64,000 nt of DNA, taken from contig NC_060026.1 in NCBI RefSeq assembly GCF_021134715.1, forward strand, positions 3,968,001 through 4,032,000, written 5' to 3'. Position 1 is the stretch's first letter. The number at the start of each line of letters is the position of its first letter. A program made the translations under genes and the position numbers. This DNA is from Daphnia pulex. Taxonomy: Eukaryota; Arthropoda; Branchiopoda; Diplostraca; Daphniidae. A model generated the notes under the pieces. The model was not told where the DNA came from. It searched no databases and worked only from the letters and a program-made list of their open reading frames with translations. Shown here piece by piece: positions 22,776 to 37,700 of the stretch.

Positions 22776-25700
22776 ATGGAATCGACGCTGTCGGTAGATA
22801 AAAGCCGGCCAGCCGTGCAGCAGCAGCAACAGCCGAAACAGCCGAAACAAGTCGAATTAGCCGAATCTGAAGACGTCAGTCATAACAGCCTCGTCAACGA
22901 GTCTGGCAGTTATGAGCGTCATGGCTCTTCATCATCTGGGCAACAGCTGGGCGCCCAGCAGCTTCCTCTCGAGCCCGGGCTACTCGTCTCGTACCAAGTC
23001 AAAGCCACCAAATCGGTTCTCTTTGACACCCGTTCCACGACTCACGCTCACAACAAAAAAGTCCAATCAGGTAAGAATCGAAATTTTGATTATTCCCAAC
23101 CGACCAAAGTTTTTGATTATGTAATTTAGGCAGAAACTATATGACGTATATTAAACAAATTTACAACGCCAAGTCCAGATCCTCTTTAGTTTTGTTTAGG
23201 GGGTCGTTAACTCTTGTTATACACTTTGTACTACGCGATACTTAATATTATAAAGAGACTTGTCGTTGTTATTTTTAATACCGATCGTATGACGGCCAGC
23301 AGAGCTGGACTGAGTAAGACGAGACTTTCACAACATTTTGAGCTTTGCGATATTATAGTGAAACGAAACCGGATTTTTTTTTTGTTCGAAACGAGAATGT
23401 CCTTGCGTGTCTTTTGACAGGATTGCGGAAGAAGAACAGTTAAATGATCGTAACAATAACACGGTCACAGACATAAAATGCCAAGCAAGTTCCTTTTTGT
23501 TTGGTTTTTTCACGACCTGGGGGGAAATAATCGAATCGATTTCTTTTTGTTTTTGTGGCGGCTGTTGGGATGGATGTAATATCTAGGCTATATACACGGT
23601 GGTATAGTGGTGGTGGCCATTGTGTATCGCTTTTGATGAGAAGTGCTAAGCCACACAGCACGGCGGGCGACGGCTACAGCTATAGTCCTAACCGACCCAA
23701 ATATAAAGAGGCGCTGATTGAGTCGCACACTGTTAGACGTAGCTGGAGCTGAAGTGTACCTTAGGGCTGTTGGATCCAGTGTGTCCTATAGTACACAGTT
23801 TCATCATTTATGCTCAGGCAGCCTCCCGTGGATAATTGAAAGACTCAGCATGCTCAGTAATCCCAAGTCTCTCTTTCCAGCTGTGTGTCGTGTGAGTGGC
23901 TCTGACTCTCCTTTTTATTATTATTTTTCCTTTTTTTGTTGTTGTTGGTCCACCACAAAACAAAAGGATCAATAGGCGCAACAACAAAAAATAAAACCCG
24001 ACGCTGGATATAGTCACAGTCTATAATCAAGACCTTTTTTTTCCTGTTTCTTATATTCTCCAGCGCTCTGCTGGCTGTAGGACACTGTGTGTGTCATCTC
24101 TTTGATGAAATCTAACGCGTTCCTGGCGTCAATATCTCTCTCGGCTCTGATTTCATTTGCCGAAGCTATTATTGCGCGAGGTAAGGCAAACGTGAGCTGT
24201 TTAATGTGTGTGTTAATCTGCGTGTCTTTATACGCCGCACTTTCTAGCAAAGGGGAACTCGCCAGTTGTTATAGTGGCGCAATACGTTAATTTATACACT
24301 CGGCGGGGATTAGCACGCGTCGAAATATTATTCCGTTTTACAACGATTCTGTAAGAAATTTGAAGACGAAATTCAGACAAAATTTTCCATTAAACTTTAA
24401 CTTTAGATTAAATTATTTATCCAATTATCTATGTATATCATAGCTCAGGATTATTTATGCACCGGGAAACAAACATGTCTTCCGTAATTGAAGCCCTACT
24501 AGAAATTCAAATAACACGGAATGCTGCAAGGAATGCCGGAACCTATATATTCAAATCCATGACGTGATTCCACAAAATAGTATTTGAAATATCAAATATT
24601 ACATTTGAATACTATTTCCGCAAACGTGAAATTCTATATCTGATAGATATTCTGACGATCTGTGAAAAAACAATCTCAAAATACCACATCCCGTTTGTTT
24701 CGGGAGAATCTATAAAGAAATCGACTATATTTGGTAAAAGACAAAGTGGCAAAAGTGGAATGCATAAGTCATCATGATGGCATTGTGGGAGCTCGTCTTT
24801 TTGACAGCGCACGTATATGATTGATTAATATAGCCCCAGTTGTTGTTTTCTTTTTTCCTTCCAACCAAAGTCACTTCAAAAATTGCACGAGAGTTTTTAA
24901 GTTTTCGTGCGCTATAGCTAAAAATACCGTCTAGGTTATATATACTGCTGTTGTGCAGTATATTAGATGCGTTAGGGTGGTACTATAGGATATGTAATCC
25001 GTTATGGTAACATTGAAACGTATTGGCATTTTCTATAGTCTATCCTGTTTATGGATCGATTTTGGATTGCCCTTGGGCATTGCCTTTAGGTTCCCAGCTT
25101 GTACCGGTACAACATCGTGTGCTGCTATTACACATCTTATTTTAACAAGGAAGTCATCCAGCCGTCCTTCCCCCAGACACGGTTTGTCCCCCGTGAACGC
25201 GGCTGCGAACAACATCTGCGCGTGTTGCAAACTGTTTTACAGTTTTATACAGCAACAGTCAGGCGAGCGGGGGAAAAAAAACTTGTCTAGACCATTACGC
25301 ATTCAAAACAGTTAGAAATTCCAGGACAATGTACGCGTGATGTTGGTCTTTAAAATTTGTTCCTGTCGTGTGCAGTTCAAAGTTTTCGCATTGTCATTTG
25401 AAATTTTAAAAAAAGAAGGTGTCGGTATTGTACCCAAGGAACTACAACAGGACTTTATAACCCAACTGATGAAATTTTATCTTCTTTTATGGTCATCCAA
25501 CCATTTTTAAAACTGCTTACTCGTTGAAAAATATCTAGTTTTGCCGATATCTATAGTTTTTTCGTGTTACTATTCGGTTGATTTCGTTCTATTTCGTTTT
25601 ATTTTATTTTATAACCCAATCATTTTGATTGAATCTTGATTTTATTTTTAAAATAAATTCAATTTACTCGATTTGTGTCGATTGTTGACTCATTTTCGCA

Positions 25701-28700
25701 ATCTGGCAAAACCGACCACCACAAATTGCAGACCACAATTTAGCGAACGACACTTGAAATTGGAAGTTTGGAACTATTTTTTTGTGTATGATTAAGTAAA
25801 ACCCGAGAATGAGTTTAAAGCATGGAATGGTAAGTTGAGTTGATTGCTGATTGAAGAAAATAAAATAAACTAGAAATTGTAGATAAAACTTAAAAGGAAA
25901 TAAGTTTGTGCATGCACAAGTGACAACTATTTTGGCGGGTATTTTTGTCAACCTGAATTTTGTTAACCTGAGTGTGAATTATATTTTTCTGAGCTGGAAA
26001 ACATATAGCTTTCTTTCTAATCAAAGGCCAGGCTTAGGTTACTCTGGGTATGAATTAGAAGAAAACTTGGAAGGAAAGGCCGAACTCAGTTCAGGCATCT
26101 CAGGGTTTTTCATGAACAACATCCAGCACGTGAACAGGCTCATCAAAGTCACTTGGTGGTTCTCAATGGTGAAGCAACTCAAAAATTTAGAACTACGTAA
26201 AGTTTTTCTTGTTTAAGGCAATAAACTACATTATCTCATTTGGTTAGTTTTTTCGATCAAACCATGTTATTTAATTTAGTTCTAGGCTACTTAGTTTCTT
26301 TCAATCCAACAACCCTACTACTGACAAGGCTTATTTAGTTACCCGGCTTGTCTGAACTGAAGAAAAAAAAGTATTTCGATATTCAGTCGCGAATCGGAGA
26401 CATCGGAGAGTTCTCGAAATCAATGGGCGCTGCACATTCCACCGCGTATTTTTCAAGTCTAAAAGGAAATCTTTCGTCAAATATCTACAAAATGAAATTG
26501 AAAGAGTGAAAAGTGTTTTCATCTCCTCTCTCTCACATATTGGAAAAAATCTTAGATTTCAATACGTTTATTTGTAAGATTTACCCGTCTTTGATGTTGA
26601 GATGCAAGGTTATGTTTGAATGCTACTTTGGAAAAAAAAAGTTGACAATCTTTTTATTTTGTGTGTGTGTCTCTTTATGCAGTGGCCGACTGTTGGCGCT
26701 GGATGGTGCGCGGAAGCAATCTCGTCAAAGTTCGACCCAACGGTCGTACTTACAATCGCTTCTTTTCACTCGACGAGGACCTCTCTTGCATCCGCTGGGT
26801 CCCCACCAGCAAGAAAGCATCAAAAGCAACCGGTATGTGACACGACCAATTTGTTTGGTTATTTCTTCTCTTCCACAATTTCGCAATATCCCCACGTCCC
26901 GGGTTTTTCGTCAAATATGTAAATTGCTTCTAGCTCTTTTCTTTAATTAAATATCGCCCATCCAGTCCCGCCCAGGAGGATTTATCTACGTAAATTGCCT
27001 ACAGCGTCTAAACATGGCTGCCGGGGAGTCGTAGTATAATACAGACGCAATATATAATACCGTTCCTAGTCGTACTGTACCCAAGAAATAACATTTTTTT
27101 CTTCTTCTTTATTCTTCAAATTTCTGTATAGTGTCAGACGCGTTAGCATTTATGTTGCGAATCACTTGCGGCAGTTCCATCAAGTGCAGTGCTCCCTGCG
27201 GGGTAGTAGCCGAGCTGTTTGACGAAGCCGGCGATGCGGAACAAATAACTTACAAATTGAGGATGTAATGAAGGAGAGTCCCTGATGCCTGCCACAGACC
27301 ACTCACAAGGAAATTGATCATCGGGCTACTTTACTTAATGCTATTACCGTTTATCAACAAATGATTTCCAACTAACTACCAGCTCGTCTTATCGATTAGA
27401 GCGTTGCCCATCGACCGATCATTTCGATCCGCACAAGTTCGGCTCAATTCCAAGTTTTTCGATCCGTTTTTCGTAGTAAGTGTGTACGTCAACGCCGGCG
27501 GGAGTCATAAATAGTTAACTTCATACGATGGTGGATATCAAATCTAAATATTTCAGCGCTAGGCAATATCGTGAGAAATGTCTATAGATATAAACGCAGT
27601 AGCGTAACTTTTCACTATAGAAACAAGAGCTGATGTATAGGTGCGCGGGGTCATTGTGTCTATGCCACTTTGCAATTCTGTTCAAAGCTTATTCGTTCAA
27701 GTTTTATACACGAAAATGTTGGCCGCCCCGAAAGTTTGTTGTTCTTTAGAAAACACCTCCCCAATGAGATGCTCGGTGAAAAGGGAACAATGATGTTGAA
27801 TGTCCCTTTTGTTTATGTTCTTGGTGTATAGTTGACGCATGCGTTGTGCTGGCCAGCATCGATTCCCATCATCGATATGTACAATGACGAAAGCGATATC
27901 GACACTACCAATTCGGACGTCATCAAATATTCATTGAAACTATTATTATTGCAGTGCTGTATAGTTTTATTACTATTTCTTTACTTCATCCGGAGAATGT
28001 AGTACTACGCTGCAAATGAGTAAAATTAACTAGACTCTTATTTTAATTTTTTAAAAGAAAATTTTTGTCAAACTTTTAGAGATTAAAGGAGTCGTGAAAC
28101 GAAGCCTGTTGAGCCTTTTTTGCATCGTCGAACGAGTTCGGTATTCGGCGCAGTAAAACTTTGATCCTTTTCCAGAGGTTTCCGTCATCCATAGATAAAG
28201 TTCGGTGCCTTTGTCATTCAGTCGCTTGTACTTGGACGCGATTATCGACTGCATCATCTCGGATGGAAGAAGAAATTGAAATGTGCCACAGTATCCTAAC
28301 ATAAAAGGGAAAAAAAGAAATCGATATTTCTTTTTTTCGAGAGATTTGCGGTACGCCGAACTCAACTTCTTTTGGTCGGATTTCAACATTTTTGACGTAT
28401 TAATTCATTTTTGATTTGTGTACATAGAAAAGGAATCGATATCCTTTGGGACGTACGCAGCGCTCATCCCTTTTAAGAAATACATTCAATGAAAAAAGCT
28501 CTCCCATATGTATGCCAACATCAACGCCAAAGTTTCACGATTGGCCAGTCAGGTCGGTCAGGTATCCATCCAAAAGGGAGGGGGGGGGAGATCCAGGATC
28601 CTCCCAGGCTATCATAATTTTATAATACTCTTTGGCGACGACCTTTTGAAGCCGACAACAAACCAAAGCCCTTTAATAGACAGCACACAGGGTCTATAGC

Positions 28701-31700
28701 GAAAATGTGCGGAAATCAAGACCTTCAGTTTCAAGATGAAGCCACAGAAGGAAAAATGGGTGGGTCGAAAGTGAGGGGGGCAGGGTTGGGGGATGTCTTC
28801 ACGCACGCACGAAGAGAAGAGAATATCGCGCAGATCGATATATGGAACTGGTGCAGTGGGGGGGAAACTACTACCAACTATACTCCTATGCCAGCCCAAA
28901 ACTAACAACTTTCCTATATACACACATCTACTAGACGAGCAAGCCCCGGCTGACAGAGATTTGGATCTAGACTAATGAGCTGTGTGTGTTTCGGACCCCC
29001 TCTGCGGCAGACGACAGTCAAATGTTTTCCGCTCCGGGGGAATCAGTATATACAGACAGGCTTGCATTTGAAATGTTCGCGCGCAGCTGATGGAGTTTGA
29101 TAAGCCTCCCAACTTACAAAAAAAAAGAAAAAAAATGTTTTATAAGACGTCGGAAAACTTGTAATTTCGCATGGACGGTCTCGGCTTTCTTAAATAATTT
29201 TCTCGACTGGCTGATGGGGGGGTTTTGTCGCCAAGTGCGACAAAGTTATTTATTTTTTTTTTCTTTTTCGAAAATAAAATCAATATGGCGTCGATACAGT
29301 ATTGATCGAGGTTTATATGAAAAGAAAAAGAAAACAAAACAATCTTTGGTGGAAATATGATAGCGCGTTTCTTTTTTGTTTAGCCGGCTTTTAATAAGCC
29401 TCGCTCAAGGGTATAGTCTGATAGATTATTCCTCTATAGTTGTTTGTTTTGGGAGAAGTCGAGCTGCGATTTTTTTGATCCTTTAATGTTCATATATCGA
29501 TCCAGTCCTATAAGTTGTATTTTTATTATCACAGTCTTGGGAGGGGTTGAATGACCGGTGCTGGAAGAGATTGGAGACGGGACCACCAGTATAATCCATT
29601 TGATTTGGAATTGACGTTTTTCCTTTCTATTTTTTTTTCAGTTCCGATTTCGAGCATCCGTGAAGTGCGCTCCGTTCACACGTCGGAGGTTCTAGGACAA
29701 GGGACTTCATCGGTGCCGACGTCGGGCGCAGGTGCCGCCGCCGCTGCCGCCGCCGCTTCGGCCACTTCGTCGGCTTCTTCTGTTTCGGGCGTCGGCGTCG
29801 GCTGCGGCGCTTCGTCGCTCGACTGGACCTTTTCCGTCATCCACGGCGACGATTTCTCCTCTCTGGATCTCATTGCGTCTTCAGCTGAAGAGGCCACCAT
29901 CTGGGTCACCGGCCTCAATGCCCTCCTCGGCACCCACTTATGTAAATATCAGACGTTACTTTTTCATCTTCCTTTTATTTTATGATGTGCCGATATATTC
30001 TTCAGCGTTTTGGCTGGGTTATATTCTCAGTTCTTCTCTCTTTCCACTCTTAGTATTAAGCCGAGCGCGCTCGTTGGTTTCATTAAGTCTTTTTTCTTTG
30101 AACTTTCTTCAAGATAGGATAAGACTATCCCGCGAGAGTGCCAACTTTGAAGAGAATAGAGATAACAAGTAGCCGATGAAACTTGCCCAAGTCGATAACA
30201 TTTTTTTGACAATGATTTATAAAGAGCGGGCGGACGGACGGAAAGGCAAGCGGCAATCCATAAATATAGTCCCGCAAAACTTAAGATGTTTTCGCCACCC
30301 AGATATCAAAAAAAGTTTACAGCTTTGAGATTCGTAGTACTACTTCAAGAAGTCCATACTATTATATTTATGTAAGCGGGACTTGGATATGTCTGTAATG
30401 AAACGGAAGGTAATCAAAAAGGATTTGGTCGCCCATCTCAATCACGTAAATATCCTACCGTATAGCTGCAGGCGGCAACAGTGGTATATTTCGGTGATCA
30501 AGTTGCGTCCGTGTCGATGTATAGATTTTTAAATATTGATGTTGAGATATACTTTTTTGCTTATAGAGTCAATCCTTTTTTAATTATATGGACAGCAGAT
30601 CAGGATTGCGGATCTTGGGAGAGATTAAACCCATGACGATTAAGCTGCGCCCTGAATATTTACTCGGCAGTCGGGAACTGATGTACGCTGAACTCTTGCA
30701 ACATGTAAATTCGTTTAGATATTCAAATGATCCCTCGGGAGGCCAAGGATTTTTTTTATTTTTTTTTTGGTCTTTCCATGAAAGTTGTACATGCTCTGAA
30801 TTGTTAAACTCTGTTCAACCCAGGCCTTTGATATTTCGTGTTAACTATACAACGGATCAATGATTGCAGAATGGGATTGCGCGATGGCGGTTATACAAGA
30901 TTAAAGTTGTGGATAATGAACTTATCTACAATAGAGGTTCAGAATTGATTATCTTGCGCTATGGTGGAGCGGTTTGCGTGTTTTTTGTAATGGTCCAATT
31001 CCGTAAATGTCGGGATTGATTTTTTTCTTTTACGCGCGGTCGGAGTGTAGAGGATGCATTATCGCCTACACGGTTTCTCTCATCCCCGCGACCCGTCCGT
31101 CCGTCCCTATATACTCTTTTATATCGATGTAAGAACTGCCCGGGCTATTTTTAGAAACTGGGGGGGTCGCGCGGACGTGGGCATCCATATGCATGCTTTT
31201 TACGTACGTCCGAACGGTAACACAGAAAAGAAAAGAAACGACGTTGGACGCTCGGGTCCGTCTAGAGTTGCGGTAGTTAGACTAGCTACTACTGTATATT
31301 TCAAACGATAATATCTTAATTTCCAAATTGTCTTCTTTTCACCAAGACACTCGGCTGCTGTGGGGAAAGAAAAAAGAAAGTTGTAACGCACAAATCGTCG
31401 TGCCTATAGTTATTTTACATGTAAAATGGGCGCCGTATAATATTGAAACCAACCCAAGGCGGAATCATCCGTCATTCTCTATGGATCACCAACAACCAAA
31501 AAGAATGAAAAAAGGCTATTAATATTATTTTTCAAGGCGAAAGACCCAGTTTTTTATTTTGTTGTTGTTGACGGTTTTAGTCCTACACATAACGGGCCTT
31601 TTTATAGAATGTACGCATATAAGATATATGTGTGTGTGTGTGTGATGGATGCTACACACTGTGTGGATTGGTATATAGGCTATATGTGTCATTGTCTGTG

Positions 31701-34700
31701 CCTGACAACCCGAACCGGCTTGCTGGCAATAAGTCTTCCGCCTTACGAAATCCGAAAAGTGTTTTTCTATTTCTATTTTTTTGTTATTAGTATAGTTTCC
31801 ATTTTGTATTATATTTTAATCTAGCCCACTATTGTATACTTTTTTGGGGTATAGAGTATAAGGGCAACCCGAACCGCATGATGTACATTAGTTGCGTGGT
31901 TCCTTTGGGACGAGAAGGGGGGCAACGCCTACGTACAAGAACTCTTTTTGGTTGTTGTTGTTGTTGTTTCGGTTGTTATAATGCAGGGAACTGTGTGTGT
32001 GGTTCAAAGGCGGCAATATTTAGGCTTATATATCTTTTCATGCCTCGTAGGATATCCAGCAATCGATGAGCTTGCATGGCAGCCCGAACCTAATGCCCGT
32101 CATACAGCACTCTCTAGCTCTCTCTCTCACTCACACAGACAACAACATAACACGCATATATACCTACTGCTGTGTGTACATCCCCCACGGTCGTGTATGG
32201 CCCACTTCCAAGCCGGCTTGGGCCACAAGATGTGTAACGTCTAAGCTATTTTGGGAAAGAAAAGAAATGAAGAAAAATAAAATCAAAAAGAGAAGAGTCC
32301 CCCGCTTCAAGTCTCTCACTCTCTGTTGTATTTATATCTATAGTATCTCTACGATTCGCGATAGTTACTACAACAACAACAACAACACAAAATAGAGACA
32401 TATCCAAAAGAAAGGGAATACCATAATAGAAGAAGAAGAAAAAAGAGACTTTTTTGAATTGCACCAGCAGCAACCGTGCGCACTTCCTATTTTGTTTTTC
32501 CTTCCTTTTTATTTGGGAGGAGATGAGAATTCTTTACGTGTATGTAGACTTTTTCTTCTTCTTCTTTCTTTTGTGTATATACACAACATATACAGGGGGG
32601 TATTGGCTGTATATGACCGTATAGCTCATATAATCTTTCGTTGTATTTGGGATAGAAAACGGCGGATGATTTTATCTGGAAGGAAAGAAAAAAGAGGAAA
32701 GAAAGAAAAACCGTATTCTTGATATTTACAGAAAGTCTATCTAGCCTGGGCGCTCTCTCTGGTATATATAGAGAGAGTGGGCATGAGAAAAGGAACAGAT
32801 GATGTAGCAGCATAACATGTATTATACAACGGGGGGGTCTATCATACATAGACGCGGCATATGTACGTGCTGTGTTGCCTTTGACGTTTGCCAGGAAAGC
32901 TCATCAGTAGAAATGCAATAGATCCTTCTTATATTCTTACATGTATAGTATACCAGCAGCGAACACGTATAATATACAACCAGATTAGTCTATACACACA
33001 TATGCGGGGATATAGGATTTATTCGCGAATAAGGTATATGTCGCCCGAAACTTTGGATATGCCAGACGATTGTGCCCGTGAACTTTTGAGGGGGGGCCGG
33101 TTCATACGTTCCAGCCATAGCGCCAGCTGATTCACGCCTCTGCTATATAATAGTCATTGCAGTATATAACTCTGGGGTTTTCCCCAACAACAACTGTGGC
33201 CGTATAGAACCTTGTGGAATAACCTTTTGGCGGATTGATGTGACGTTTCTTTATATATTCGAGTTGAGTTTGCAGCGATTGATCGTCAATCGCCAACAAA
33301 CCCAAATACAAGCGGGGCACGCGAGCATATCGAATTGCTTATTCACGGAGAATACACTTTTTGGTATTTTACCGAGGTACAAAGCCGAGCTATAAGACTT
33401 GAGTACTACTCGAGCAGCGCGACGGCGACGGCGGCGGCAGTGGTTTGACTTTTTGTGATCAATACGAGAATAGCAGAAGAAGAAGAAGAAGAAGAGACAA
33501 CTGCATGTGCTGCTGCCGCTGTGCCTTTCCAGATTCGCATGCCTAGTAGCAAACGTGCGGCGGCAATCAACGACGTCACTGAGCTGAAAAAAAAAATTTT
33601 TCGGAAGAACACACGGGTTTCTTTTCTTTTTTTTCTGAGGCACGCGGTAGCTACACATCTTTAATGCAAAGAAAAGGATGAATACGTAAAATATGGAAAA
33701 TATATTTATATATAACATTGTTGAGTGAATTGCCAAAAATTCCTGGAATTTTCTTTTTTTTTCTGCTGCGTGAGTAAAAAAAGGAAACAGAATTTTAGAC
33801 TGAAACCTTTTAAAATCATCTTTCATCGCAGTTATTCTGGTTTTAGGCAATCGACGGGCAAACTTTCTCGTTTAATTTGTCTTTCCTCTGAGATGAAGCA
33901 TGGAAACCTTGTTCGCTTTTTTCCCCCCCGTTCCAATGCAATTTTCGTTATGATTCAATCATGTTAGAGAGTTACCAAAGTGTGAAATCAATAATCTGAT
34001 TTTTTTTCGGGGGAGCCCTCCCCCATATGCAATTACGGATAGACGGTAGGACTAAAAATAGAAGTGATTGCATCAATAATTTCCCCCCATACGCTGTTAG
34101 CTGATTAAATTTGATCTCTCTAGTACGTTCTTTTTTATCAAAGATCTATGGCACTAACTGAAATTTAGTCGGAGTGGTTTTTTTCTTTCATTCTGGTTCT
34201 GCTGGCGGAGTAAAGAAAAGGAGGAAAAAATGGATCGAACGATTTGGATCTATATTGTAGCTACTATATGTGCTTTTCGTTTCTTTCTTTCTCTTTTGAT
34301 TGCGCAACACACACAGCGCCGAATGCGCTGGGCGAAACGGATGTGCTGCGAGAGCGCTGGCTGCGAGAGGCTTTCGAGAGAGCCGTTTCGGATACTTCGG
34401 CCTCTATCAATGAGATCGACAATACCGACGAGACATCTTCCAACGCCTTACTCAACCTAGACCAAGATGCTGCCATGGCTCTCCTGAAAGAGATCAACGC
34501 CGACTTGGCTGCCAGCCGAATACGTCAGAAAATGGCGGTAAAAAAAAGATCTTTTTTTTTTCTCCTTTTATTTCTTTAGTTTTTACGATAACATTTCGGC
34601 ATTTGACTTGATGCGACATATAAAGCGATATTGTGCACTGGCTATATAGATCGAGTCGTTTTTATTTTTTATTCTTTTCTAAATTGAATGAAGAAAAAAT

Positions 34701-37700
34701 TCCAAATAATTGGTCTATTACGTTATTTTTTTTTTAATAAAAATTTAATCTTTTGATGTAGACTCCAACGATTTCTCCATGACATTTCCAGTATTTTTTA
34801 AAATTTTTTTTAAAGATTAAAAAGTCGTTATACATACTCTGGTGTTTAACCCGCTCAGTTTAAAGAACCAATTTCACATGTCAAATGTCGAATGACGTAT
34901 TTTTTTATTTTTAATGGCATTATTCTATGACATACTGTAGATCAAAGGAAATAATCACGGCATCGAGTTCTTTGTTGTGTGTGTGTGTGTTTTTTGTGTC
35001 CACAGGAGTTTGACTCGATGAAATCTCCCGCCGATCGCGGGCGGATCAATAGCGACGAGTTTGTCACCATGTTCCAAGAGATGGCCACCCGGCCGGAAAT
35101 CTATTTCCTTCTCATACGCTTCGCCAATCGTGATTATTTCACAGCCGACGACTTTCTCCACTTTCTCGAGTGTGAACAAGCGGTAAAATTTCAAACGATT
35201 AATTTTTGACATTGTTCTTCTTTCCGCCTACCAACCCACCCCCGAGATTCATCTTTTGACGAATGTTGTGCAACAACTTTGAATTCATTTCTCCTTCTGG
35301 CATCGCCCGGTGTTGGCCAAAGTCCTATTTGCCACTTGAACAAAACTCACGTCACTGACAGATTGTAGAGACCTGTATTTCACCAGTGCATATAGTTTCT
35401 CTTTTGGCTCGTTATTGAATTTCCTGGGAATCATTATTGATGACAGCTGTAGAAATGATTTCGCCAAACGGAGAGACTCAATCTCCCGTGTTTGGCGTCA
35501 CTATCAAACTTTTTTAACAACTTGCTAGCGGGCGACACGAATGGTCAAATGTTGTCCGACTTGTCCCAGAAGCACACTGGCATATTCGTGTGTGTGTTCC
35601 TATTGAGCGAAATGATAGTTGTCTAGTTGATCAGTCTAATTGCCATCATTATTATATTCGTTCTTTTTTGCCTTCTTCTTTCTTACCGATCGTTAACAGA
35701 TGACGGGCGTGACGTTGGAAAAATGCTGTCAATTGATCCAGCTCTATGAGCCGTCGTCGGAAGCCAGAGCAGACAATCAACTATTGCTTGACGGTAAGTC
35801 CAAAGTCGCTCCCTAATGAAAGTGAAAATAGAATCTAGAAACGAGCGATCGATCACACACCCAAATGATCATGGGGGGAAGGAAGGAGGAGCTCATTATA
35901 TCCTTCTATATGTTGTATTGTCCAAGAGGTCAGCCAAGTACGTTTCTATAAATAGAAATAAGGAGAGGATTATTTTGTCAAATTACATTTAATAGACTTA
36001 TGTACCGACATAGACTTTTATAGTCACTCCCGGGAGATTAATAGATTTTATTTGTGTTTTATTGTTCACCTCAGAGGGGTTTGTTTTATTCCGGTGGCTT
36101 GTTTTGTTTTGCCCCAAAGGGACTGTGAATGATTGTTGCGCACCCCAGTGAATATAACACAAGGCAAAAATTCCCAAGTAGTCGCTAAAGGGCAGTCAAG
36201 TAGGCATATCTACTAACTGCCAACACGTCATATCTCCCCGTGTCCAGTGCGTTGGATGCATCATGCATGTATCAACCATTCATCGTTTTATCCCCAGCTT
36301 ATACTAGCAGACTAGCTGCTAGCTGCTGTCGAGGGAGAGCTAAAAGGGCCTCCACAAACAGAATTATGAATGCAATTGTCTTTATTTATGGCCAATTGTT
36401 ATTGCAGTGTCAATGTTTGTGTGTGTATGCACAGGATTGGGGGGAGGCCGTTATTCTCAGAGTGGTTGTCCGTATAAATGAATGAACATGTTAGTCTGCG
36501 CTTTTGTATCCTCATCGCTCGTTACAGTAATTGCTCGGCAAATGGGGGGAGTTGTTCTAGAAAGGCGGGATAATTCACTTCCATCTATTATTACGTCAAA
36601 AGTAGAGCTACTCAAAATAGCGGAGAAGAATTCCCAACTTGGCCGTCCATTAATGCCATACATTCGACTGTATGAAAGAAGACAAGAAAAGGAAGAAACA
36701 CATAGAAAGACATTTGGATCACAACAATTGCCGGCCGGAAAAAAACAAAACAAACAAATAATATGATTGACTTGGTGAATAAAGTGTGAAAGGCCCGGCG
36801 ACGCGTGCCGGAATCAACTACTTGGCATTGCGGAAAATCTAAACGATCAATCAAAGTCAGAGAAAAATATTCCCGTTAAAAGCCCCCCACCGTGTGTTGC
36901 CACTGGCGCAAATAGCGGAATTCATTGATCCGTCTCCGCTACAAGTGTCAAAATGTGTCAGACGTATCCAAATGCTGTTGCAAATAATAATGACCGAATT
37001 TTAATTAGATGTGTCTAGACACACACTGTGGACGCCTTCCTTTCTTATAGTCTGGCGAGGGGGGAAATAAGTTGAGCCTCAAATTATTTCCATTATTTTA
37101 AAATTGTCAACTCGTGAAAAAAAGAGAAAAAGGGAAAGTTTTGCTGGTGCTTCTCGGTAAAAGGTATTATAACAATACTCATTAGCCTGTAGCCCGTCTT
37201 TCGTGTGCTGTGACGCCAAGTTTTCACTCACGCAAGTCTCTCCGCGCGGCTTGGCCTTGTGACCCGGAGCTTCAACGCAACACGAAAAAAAAAGAGAAAT
37301 AAATAATTAGATGTCGAGAAACCCAAGTTGAGCGAGCGCCGCAGTAATTGCAACATCTTGTCATTAAAGCGCACAGCACAGAACAGCGCTCGTCGCATTT
37401 TTTTCTTATTCCGTCGAGCTGGATTTTTGTTTTGTTTTAGAAAGAGAAATTATTTTGACGAGGGCCGAGAAATTGGCCATCAACTGGGCTGGGCGCAGCG
37501 CCTTTGTTTTCATCACACTCTTAATTATTTTGTTATTAAAAAAAAAAAACAAATAACAAGAGACAATCATGTACTTTTATAATGGGCTGTCTGTCTGCCT
37601 GCCAACGTGAATGTCATTTACAGAAGCTCATTTATTTTTTGTTTGTTTTTTGTTTGTATTTCTAATATTTCAATTTTTGTGTCTGAAAGGAATGACGCGC

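Noticed and set aside
29676..29933. Minus-strand open frame rich in Glu and Ala
   Set aside because: Shadow of PLCL exon 3, whose GCC/GCT alanine run keeps the opposite strand open.
30588..30863. Plus-strand open frame in PLCL intron 3
   Set aside because: The first 40 codons look plausible, but no domain or splice partner was found and the rest is T-rich intron.
33406..33850. Overlapping open frames around a GAAGAA/GGCGGC repeat
   Set aside because: Simple repeats keep several frames open on both strands; nothing coding.
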